From assembly GCA_021782065.1 (NCBI GenBank), contig JAJXVQ010000078.1, forward strand, positions 1 through 5,342: a stretch of DNA of 5,342 nucleotides, written 5' to 3'. Shown here piece by piece: positions 1 to 5,342 of the stretch; within the stretch, counting starts at the first letter, position 1, and the number at the start of each line of letters is the position of its first letter. The translations under genes were made by a program, and so were the position numbers. The notes under the pieces were generated by a model, which searched no databases, was not told where the DNA came from, and saw only the letters and a program-made list of their open reading frames with translations. This DNA comes from Pseudomonadota bacterium (lineage in GTDB: Bacteria; Pseudomonadota; Gammaproteobacteria; UBA1113).

Positions 1-286
1 GGATATCCCTGCAGGGGAATGGATTACCTTTGATACGGGCGTAGAAGAATTGCTTATCATCAACCTGGAAGGCGATATCTACGCCATACAAGATCTGTGC
101 ACACACGACGGTGGCAATTTAGCTGATGGTCAATTAGATGGGGATGAAATAGTCTGCCCGCGTCACGGCGCGCGTTTTTGCGTTAAAACCGGCGAGGTCA
201 CCACTCCACCCGCTTATGAAGACATCAAAGCTTTTCCTACCCGTATCCAAAATGGGATGATTGAAGTAGAGGTCGAATTAATTTAG
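1..286 (+). CDS. Rieske [2Fe-2S] ferredoxin, SUF/oxygenase-ferredoxin type (5' end missing)
   Basis: This is a small soluble electron-transfer protein carrying a Rieske [2Fe-2S] cluster. The reading frame is open from the left edge (first full codon at 2), and 94 residues are visible. Family members run to about 100-105 residues, so only the first few residues are probably missing. An internal TTG at 50 could be mistaken for a start, but the upstream residues (D-I-P-A-G-E-W) match the usual N-terminal beta strand, so the true start lies outside the window. Both cluster-binding boxes are intact: C-T-H-D-G-G (visible Cys33, His35) and C-P-R-H-G (Cys52, His55), followed by the typical TGEV and P-P-A-Y segment. 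Close relatives serve as oxygenase ferredoxins or sit at the end of suf Fe-S assembly operons; which applies here depends on genes left of the window. The stop overlaps that of the convergent deacylase gene by 4 bp (283-286). Confidence 0.9.
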   Translation, partial: DIPAGEWITFDTGVEELLIINLEGDIYAIQDLCTHDGGNLADGQLDGDEIVCPRHGARFCVKTGEVTTPPAYEDIKAFPTRIQNGMIEVEVELI

Positions 287-738
287 TCTATATACCCATC
301 TGGATCAATAAGACCAATGAAATATCTATAAGGCATTTGTATTGCCTCATTATGTAATCCCGCATTAAAAACAATAGCGCGATCGGCGTGAAATACTCGT
401 GATACATACACTGGCATTTGGTATAAATGACCGAAAGGTGGGATTGCACCCCGATCACAATCTGGAAAACGTTTGCTAAATTCTTTTTCTGCCACCAACT
501 CCACGGTTGAAGTGGAAAATATTTTTTTCAAATACGGGATGTCTATACGTTCACAGGCAGGTACCACTAACATAGTCAACTTATTTTTCACCTTGACTAT
601 TACCACCTTGGCATATTGATATCCGGAGACATGGGCCGCTTCAGCAGTTTCTTGTGCGGTATAAACGGGTGTATGCGTGATACTCACATAACGCGCATGC
701 GAATCATCTAGGTAGTGCTGCACAGTGACAGATGCCAT
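283..738 (-). CDS. YbaK/ProX-family aminoacyl-tRNA deacylase
   Basis: The protein has 151 residues, the usual length for a stand-alone YbaK/EbsC (INS-superfamily) domain. Members hydrolyse mischarged aminoacyl-tRNAs in trans (for example Cys-tRNAPro or Ala-tRNAPro), an editing step in the cytoplasm. Diagnostic stretches are the N-terminal H-T-P-V-Y-T-A-Q-E (22-30), the A-K-V-V-I-V-K strand with Lys44, the position of the conserved lysine of the family, the G-A-I-P-P-F-G loop (97-103) that shapes the substrate pocket, and V-F-N-A-G-x-H-x-E-A-I (123-133). The ATG at 738 is chosen because it begins directly before the conserved domain and has a G-rich run (complement of 747-752) 8 nt upstream. 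The gene follows ligA on the same strand after a 185-bp gap with no visible terminator, so readthrough from ligA is possible. The family is clear; the exact tRNA specificity cannot be told from the sequence. Confidence 0.9.
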   Translation of the reverse strand: MASVTVQHYLDDSHARYVSITHTPVYTAQETAEAAHVSGYQYAKVVIVKVKNKLTMLVVPACERIDIPYLKKIFSTSTVELVAEKEFSKRFPDCDRGAIPPFGHLYQMPVYVSRVFHADRAIVFNAGLHNEAIQMPYRYFIGLIDPDGYID

Positions 739-790
739 TGGATTTACCCCCCGCTATAAAATGCGCTGGCTTTCTTGCCAAAAACGCCCT

Positions 791-819
791 TGTATAGAAG
801 TATAGCCTAATTTGGTCTA
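791..819 (-). promoter_or_regulatory. Candidate sigma70 promoter of the YbaK-type gene
   Basis: On the minus strand a TAGACC box (complement of 814-819, 4/6 match to the -35 consensus) is followed after 17 bp by TATACA (complement of 791-796, 4/6). The expected start would give a 5' leader of roughly 45 nt before the ATG at 738. A competing pair, TTGGCA (776-781) and TATAGC (753-758), also with 17-bp spacing, would start transcription on top of the ribosome binding site and is less attractive. Confidence 0.35.
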
Positions 820-885
820 TTTTTGTACCGGCCTGTCGACTTTTTGCCACTTTTAGCAGATATCTCAATCATCCGCTCCCTAACG

Positions 886-2966
<2,081 letters not shown>

Positions 2967-3026
2967 TCACTCTCATCTAAACAATCTCTGCCTATTGTCC
3001 TTCATTATCATCCCAAAAAGCACTTT

Positions 3027-3056
3027 TTCATATCAAAAAAAACAAATTTTTGTAAA
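3027..3056 (-). promoter_or_regulatory. Candidate ligA promoter
   Basis: On the minus strand TTTACA (complement of 3051-3056, 5/6 match to -35) is followed after 18 bp by TATGAA (complement of 3027-3032, 4/6 match to -10). This would give a leader of about 55 nt. A GATAAT -10-like box (complement of 3004-3009) is an alternative but lacks a good -35. The region is very AT-rich, so chance matches are expected. Confidence 0.3.
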
Positions 3057-3101
3057 TTTTTATGGATTTTCCAAAAAAATATATTTAATTTTCCTTTTTT
3101 T
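3035..3101. other. Phased A/T tracts, probably curved DNA
   Basis: Runs of A or T recur at close to helical repeat: A8 at 3035-3042, T5 at 3047-3051, T5 at 3057-3061, T4 at 3067-3070 and A7 at 3073-3079, then T7 at 3095-3101. The octamer AAATTTTT occurs at 3044-3051 and again exactly 10 bp on, at 3054-3061. Such phasing usually produces intrinsic bending and attracts nucleoid proteins of the H-NS or IHF kind. The bend would lie between the two divergent promoters. Curvature and protein binding are inferences. Confidence 0.55.
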
Positions 3102-3138
3102 CACTGTAAACTAGCTCTTACCGGCTAGGGATAGCACT

Positions 3139-3174
3139 AAAAACGGTAAATTTATGAAAATATTTACTGTTTTT
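3139..3174. promoter_or_regulatory. 13-bp near-palindrome upstream of the H1-like promoter, candidate operator
   Basis: The arms 3139-3151 (AAAAACGGTAAAT) and 3162-3174 (ATTTACTGTTTTT) are reverse complements with a single G/T mismatch, separated by 10 bp. The right arm ends 14 bp before the TTGACA -35 box of the H1-like gene, a normal place for an activator or repressor site. The total size and spacing would suit a dimeric helix-turn-helix protein. No specific regulator is identified. Confidence 0.5.
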
Positions 3175-3188
3175 TCTCCAAAACCGTG

Positions 3189-3218
3189 TTGACATAAAAA
3201 AAATGTGCTATCTTTACT
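3189..3218 (+). promoter_or_regulatory. Promoter of the H1-like gene
   Basis: A perfect -35 consensus TTGACA (3189-3194) is followed after 18 bp by TTTACT (3213-3218, 4/6 match to -10). Transcription would begin near 3225, beside the 8-bp palindrome GTGATCAC (3220-3227), leaving a leader of about 68 nt. The perfect -35 compensates for a mediocre -10 and suggests a promoter that is strong or dependent on a regulator. Confidence 0.6.
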
Positions 3219-3227
3219 GGTGATCAC

Positions 3228-3259
3228 GTTACGATAATGAATTCGTTCTTTATCGTAAC
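3228..3259 (+). promoter_or_regulatory. Perfect 10-bp inverted repeat at the 5' end of the H1-like mRNA
   Basis: GTTACGATAA (3228-3237) and TTATCGTAAC (3250-3259) are exact reverse complements with a 12-nt spacer. After one mismatch the stem can continue with three more pairs (GAA 3239-3241 with TTC 3246-3248). It begins within a few bases of the predicted transcription start. It could therefore act as a DNA operator, or as a 5'-terminal RNA hairpin protecting the transcript, as is known for ompA. It ends 19 bp before the Shine-Dalgarno sequence, so it would not cover it directly. Confidence 0.65.
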
Positions 3260-3278
3260 TTTAACTGTAGTGGTAATC

Positions 3279-3285
3279 AAGGAGA
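3279..3285 (+). promoter_or_regulatory. Strong Shine-Dalgarno of the H1-like gene
   Basis: AAGGAGA lies 7 nt before the ATG at 3293. It is close to the ideal anti-16S complement and fixes the start codon. It also implies high translation, as expected for an abundant nucleoid protein. Confidence 0.85.
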
Positions 3286-3292
3286 AGACAAG

Positions 3293-3976
3293 ATGGCAAA
3301 GTCCATACGTAAACACGCAAAGACAGCAACTAAACCTGCAAAGGCTAAAGTTGCCCGTAAGAGCGTAGCTAAAAAGGCGTCACGTAAAGCAGTGGCTTCA
3401 AAGGGTGTAAGCAAACGCGAGCATGCTTTGAAGAAACAAATGCAAGTCGTGGCAAAGAAAGTAGCCGCAGCTAGAAAGGAAGCAGCAAAGAAGATCGCTA
3501 AGATCAGGGCCGCTGCCGCTGCTGAGTTGAAAAAGCAATTAGCCGCAGCTTATAATAAAGGCGTACAAGAAGCTATAGCCGCATTCAAAAAAGCTGAAGC
3601 TTCATTGTCTAAAGGTGCTAAAAAGACGACTAAAAAGAAGAAGTCTAGCGCTAAGAAATCTACCGTAAAGAAAACTACGGCTAAGAAATCTGGTGTAAAA
3701 AAGAGCACTGCCAAGAAAGCTGGCGCTAAAAAGAAAGTCGCTAAGAAAAGCGTTGCTAAGAAAAGCACTGCTAAGAAATCTACCGTAAAGAAAACTACGG
3801 CTAAGAAATCTGGTGCTAAGAAAAGCGTCGCTAAAAAGACTGGCGTCAAAAAAAGCACTGCGAAAAAAACTGTAGCGCGTAAAGCCCACAAAACTGTGGC
3901 TGCTAAAAAGCGTCCTACAGCCGCTCGCAAGGCTAAACGTACTGCTAAGCACCGTTCGGTTGCTGTAGCAAGCTAA
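3293..3976 (+). CDS. Histone H1-like, lysine/alanine-rich DNA-binding protein
   Basis: The predicted protein has 227 residues: 70 Lys (about 31%), 54 Ala (about 24%), no Asp, Trp or Cys, and only five Glu, all between residues 43 and 102. Three parts are visible. Residues 1-40 form a basic tail. Residues about 41-105 form an alanine-rich, probably helical or coiled-coil segment holding all the acidic residues plus Tyr87 and Phe98. Residues 118-197 form an unbroken array of 16 pentapeptides of pattern x-x-(A/V)-K-K (the last ends R-K), followed by a K/R/A tail. This design matches bacterial H1-like proteins (the Coxiella, chlamydial HctB and AlgP C-terminal type), which bind DNA without sequence specificity and help compact the nucleoid; the role here is inferred from composition. 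It is monocistronic, with its own promoter, strong ribosome site and terminator. Low complexity makes naming by similarity unreliable, so no symbol is given. Confidence 0.85.
   Translation: MAKSIRKHAKTATKPAKAKVARKSVAKKASRKAVASKGVSKREHALKKQMQVVAKKVAAARKEAAKKIAKIRAAAAAELKKQLAAAYNKGVQEAIAAFKKAEASLSKGAKKTTKKKKSSAKKSTVKKTTAKKSGVKKSTAKKAGAKKKVAKKSVAKKSTAKKSTVKKTTAKKSGAKKSVAKKTGVKKSTAKKTVARKAHKTVAAKKRPTAARKAKRTAKHRSVAVAS
3650..3889 (+). repeat. Tandem 120-bp (40-codon) duplication inside the H1-like gene
   Basis: The 46 bp at 3650-3695 recur without any change at 3770-3815, exactly 120 bp later. The rest of each 120-bp unit is similar but diverged. In protein terms, residues 120-159 and 160-199 are two copies of an eight-pentapeptide block, the first 15 residues identical. 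Identity at synonymous positions points to recent duplication or gene conversion, not only to selection on the protein. The array is therefore likely to vary in length between strains. Confidence 0.85.
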
Positions 3977-3980
3977 ATGC

Positions 3981-3996
3981 TTTTTTAGCTAAAAAA
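3981..3996. repeat. Perfect 16-bp palindrome after the H1-like stop codon
   Basis: T6-AGCT-A6 is an exact palindrome beginning 4 bp after the TAA. The stem is AT-only apart from the centre and too weak for termination by itself. It sits just upstream of the real terminator, and its first half gives a T-tract. It may be a 3'-processing or protein-binding site, or a simple-sequence accident in A/T-rich DNA. Confidence 0.5.
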
Positions 3997-4001
3997 TAGC
4001 C

Positions 4002-4039
4002 AAAAAGCCACAAATTCTTCGGGATTTGTGGCTTTTTTT
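4002..4039. terminator. Bidirectional intrinsic terminator with a UUCG tetraloop
   Basis: The stem GCCACAAAT (4007-4015) pairs with ATTTGTGGC (4024-4032). It extends inward through a U-G and a C-G pair to the very stable C(UUCG)G loop at 4017-4022. Seven T residues follow (4033-4039), a textbook rho-independent terminator for the H1-like gene. Five A residues precede the stem (4002-4006), giving a U-tract on the other strand. It can therefore also end transcription of the convergent hydrolase gene, whose stop codon is about 53 bp away. Confidence 0.95.
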
Positions 4040-4091
4040 ATGGGTTAATGGTTTTTAGAATCCTGTTGTCCTCTACCGAAGGTCGACAAAA

Positions 4092-4916
4092 TTATGATGA
4101 ATATACAATCTGGCTTTCTAAAAATGAACTGAGTAGCTTCGTCACTTCTTCTGCTTGTTCTAAGTTGGCGATATGTCCCGCATCTTTAATCACCTCTAAC
4201 TTTCCATTACACAATCGGTCGGCCATATCTTTGGCTTCTGCTGGTGGTCTAGGCTGATCATCCGCACCAACGACTACCAAAGTCGGTTGCTTAATTTCTG
4301 ATAAACGTGCCAGCAAACAATCGCGAGTGAAAATCATATGGCCTAGAGTGGCAATGCCAGGAATATTGTCTGCAGGAAAAGCCATTAAATGTGCTTTGAA
4401 GTCCTGGACCATTTTGGGATTATTCACACAAGTCTTAGGCGAAAAAAATATGGGCGCGATTATATTGGCTAATGCCTCAGAAACTCCTTTATGCGCTCGC
4501 ATTGCGGCTAACAGTCCCAAATATGTTTCTTGGGTCACTTTAGGTTCAGCCCCTACATAGGTATCCATAATGACTAAAGCGCTGACCGCTTCAGGATGAT
4601 CTAGTGTTAATTGTACACCCCACATGCCGCCTACCGATAAGCCTACAACTGCGAATTGCTCCAAGCCCAAGGCTTGTGTAAATTGCCAATAATCATTGGC
4701 CAATTCAGACATAGTATAGCGTTCGACATTGAGATGATCCGACTGACCATGATCCCATAAATCAACGACCAAACAACGATAATGCTGCGATAATGCTTCT
4801 ATTTGTGGTTTCCACATGTGTGCATTCCATAAAAAGCTATGGCCAAATAATATGGGGAAACCCTCACCTTCATCCAGGTAATGTAACTGACGACCGTTGA
4901 TTGTCATAAATGGCAT
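4092..4916 (-). CDS. Alpha/beta-fold hydrolase (enol-lactonase/esterase-like)
   Basis: The product has 274 residues and is a typical single-domain alpha/beta hydrolase, with no signal peptide or membrane segment, so probably cytoplasmic. The nucleophile elbow is G-L-S-V-G-G (Ser94). The acid is most likely Asp220, in V-V-V-G-A-D-D. The histidine is His248, in D-A-G-H-I-A-N. The oxyanion-hole strand is F-G-H-S-F (24-28), and V-V-D-L-W-D-H-G-x-S (50-59) is the usual second conserved block. A lid segment spans about 120-200. The overall style is that of the 3-oxoadipate enol-lactonase (PcaD)/BioH-like esterase group, but no aromatic-degradation or biotin genes are nearby, so the substrate is unknown. 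The ATG at 4916 is preferred over the Met codon three codons on, because AAGGAG (complement of 4924-4929) lies 7 nt upstream of it. The gene follows rdgC on the same strand across a 151-bp gap. Confidence 0.93.
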   Translation of the reverse strand: MPFMTINGRQLHYLDEGEGFPILFGHSFLWNAHMWKPQIEALSQHYRCLVVDLWDHGQSDHLNVERYTMSELANDYWQFTQALGLEQFAVVGLSVGGMWGVQLTLDHPEAVSALVIMDTYVGAEPKVTQETYLGLLAAMRAHKGVSEALANIIAPIFFSPKTCVNNPKMVQDFKAHLMAFPADNIPGIATLGHMIFTRDCLLARLSEIKQPTLVVVGADDQPRPPAEAKDMADRLCNGKLEVIKDAGHIANLEQAEEVTKLLSSFLESQIVYSS

Positions 4917-4972
4917 TTTTTATCTCCTTGTACTCTTCGCATTTGACCTTTAGGCTTTGTTGCCTACGCCCA

Positions 4973-5020
4973 TCTCGCACCCAGTATATGACATAAGTAC
5001 GTCACTCCTGGTTCTCGAGA
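4973..5020. repeat. Nested palindromic element between rdgC and the hydrolase gene
   Basis: Three pairs of inverted segments share one centre near 4996.5: TCTCG (4973-4977) with CGAGA (5016-5020), CCAG (4981-4984) with CTGG (5008-5011), and TGACATA (4989-4995) with TACGTCA (4998-5004, one mismatch). The intervening internal loops are nearly symmetric (3 against 4 nt, 4 against 3 nt). No U-tract follows on either strand, so this is not an intrinsic terminator. A -10-like TATACT (complement of 4983-4988) lies within it, without a matching -35. It resembles a REP or small MITE-like intergenic repeat, or a structured leader of the hydrolase mRNA. Confidence 0.5.
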
Positions 5021-5067
5021 GCTAGTCTTCTACCCTATAGAATCCACTGCTGTGAGTATATTAATAT

Positions 5068-5342
5068 CTACGCAATTACACGTTCTTTTTTCGTAGGCAA
5101 TACCGCCTTTTCTTCCACCCCGTCTAAAGCAGCCAATAAAGCAGGTAAAAGCGCTGCAAATTCACCACTACACAATACAAATTCAGCATCGAATTGATCT
5201 ACCGTGGTTTCAGTGCTCACTTCCACCGCTTCTTCTTGTATGAGGTCAGTAAACTGAATGCGCTTAATGCTAAAATCGTCTTCTAAAATAAAATTCAAGC
5301 GTTCACGCCACACGAATTTGGCGCGGAATAATTCCTTCCCTG
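5068..5342 (-). CDS. rdgC: Recombination-associated protein RdgC (C-terminal part)
   Basis: The frame is open to the right edge: 90 complete residues are visible before the TAG at 5068-5070. A GTG at 5313 is internal, not a start, because the upstream codons (G-K-E-L-F-R-A-K-F) continue the conserved sequence. RdgC is about 300 residues in E. coli, so this is roughly the last 30%. The match is to the RdgC C-terminal region: W-R-E-R-L-N-F-I-L-E-D-D-F-S-I-K-R-I-Q-F, a short acidic linker, then F-D-A-E-F-V-L-C-S-G-E-F-A-A-L-L-P-A-L. RdgC forms a dimeric ring around duplex DNA and limits RecA access, influencing recombination and replication restart. It is assigned from remembered family sequence features. 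Confidence 0.88.
   Translation of the reverse strand, partial: GKELFRAKFVWRERLNFILEDDFSIKRIQFTDLIQEEAVEVSTETTVDQFDAEFVLCSGEFAALLPALLAALDGVEEKAVLPTKKERVIA

Noticed and set aside
1..16. Adjacent palindromes GGATATCC (1-8) and CCCTGCAGGG (7-16)
   Set aside because: They lie inside the ferredoxin coding frame, where the residues fit the family, so chance symmetry is the simpler explanation.
25..26. LigA Ia-domain Tyr26 where E. coli has His23, as a possible lost catalytic residue
   Set aside because: This refers to protein residues 25-26, not to window bases. A Tyr-Tyr pair at this position is, as far as I recall, common in LigA of other bacteria, so it is ordinary variation.
3550..3952. Two long minus-strand ORFs rich in Leu, Phe and Ala, looking like membrane proteins
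   Set aside because: They are antisense shadows of the lysine-repeat array: AAG/AAA codons read backwards as CTT/TTT. They have no ribosome site or family features of their own.
4066..4089. TTGTC/GACAA inverted pair between the terminator and the hydrolase stop
   Set aside because: The arms are only 5 bp with a 14-nt loop and no U-tract, which is well within chance.
4048..4560. Plus-strand ORFs at 4048-4257 and 4327-4560
   Set aside because: They overlap the well-supported hydrolase gene on the opposite strand and show no protein-family features.

Overview
The window looks like chromosomal DNA of an AT-leaning gammaproteobacterium. It reads most like the Legionellales/Coxiella side of the class. 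That placement is an inference from the RdgC and LigA sequence style, the SUF-type Rieske ferredoxin and the lysine-rich histone H1-like protein; nothing here is decisive for a genus. There is no phage, plasmid, IS, CRISPR, tRNA or rRNA signature.

Layout, left to right: (1) the 3' part of a Rieske [2Fe-2S] ferredoxin gene (+), cut by the left edge; (2) a YbaK/ProX-type aminoacyl-tRNA deacylase gene (-), convergent with the ferredoxin and overlapping its stop codon by 4 bp; (3) ligA, the NAD+-dependent DNA ligase (-), complete, with a small GC-rich repeat cluster straddling its stop codon; (4) a 329-bp AT-rich intergenic region with phased A/T tracts, divergent promoter candidates and two strong inverted repeats; (5) a histone H1-like protein gene (+) with a 16-unit lysine pentapeptide array and an exact internal DNA duplication; (6) a UUCG-capped intrinsic terminator between convergent genes; (7) an alpha/beta hydrolase gene (-); (8) a 151-bp gap with a nested palindromic element; (9) the 3' part of rdgC (-), cut by the right edge.

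The genes do not form one pathway. Three products act on DNA or the nucleoid: LigA seals nicks, RdgC binds duplex DNA and restrains RecA, and the H1-like protein is expected to coat or compact DNA. The deacylase, hydrolase and ferredoxin are ordinary housekeeping or accessory enzymes.

I do not see a clear new multi-gene system. The most rewarding part is the H1-like gene with its upstream region: a perfect 10-bp inverted repeat at the predicted start of the mRNA, a 13-bp near-palindrome just upstream of a consensus -35 box, intrinsically curved-looking DNA, and a recent 120-bp (40-codon) tandem duplication in the coding sequence. The two structured intergenic sequences (around 886-932 and 4973-5020) are candidate dispersed repeats.
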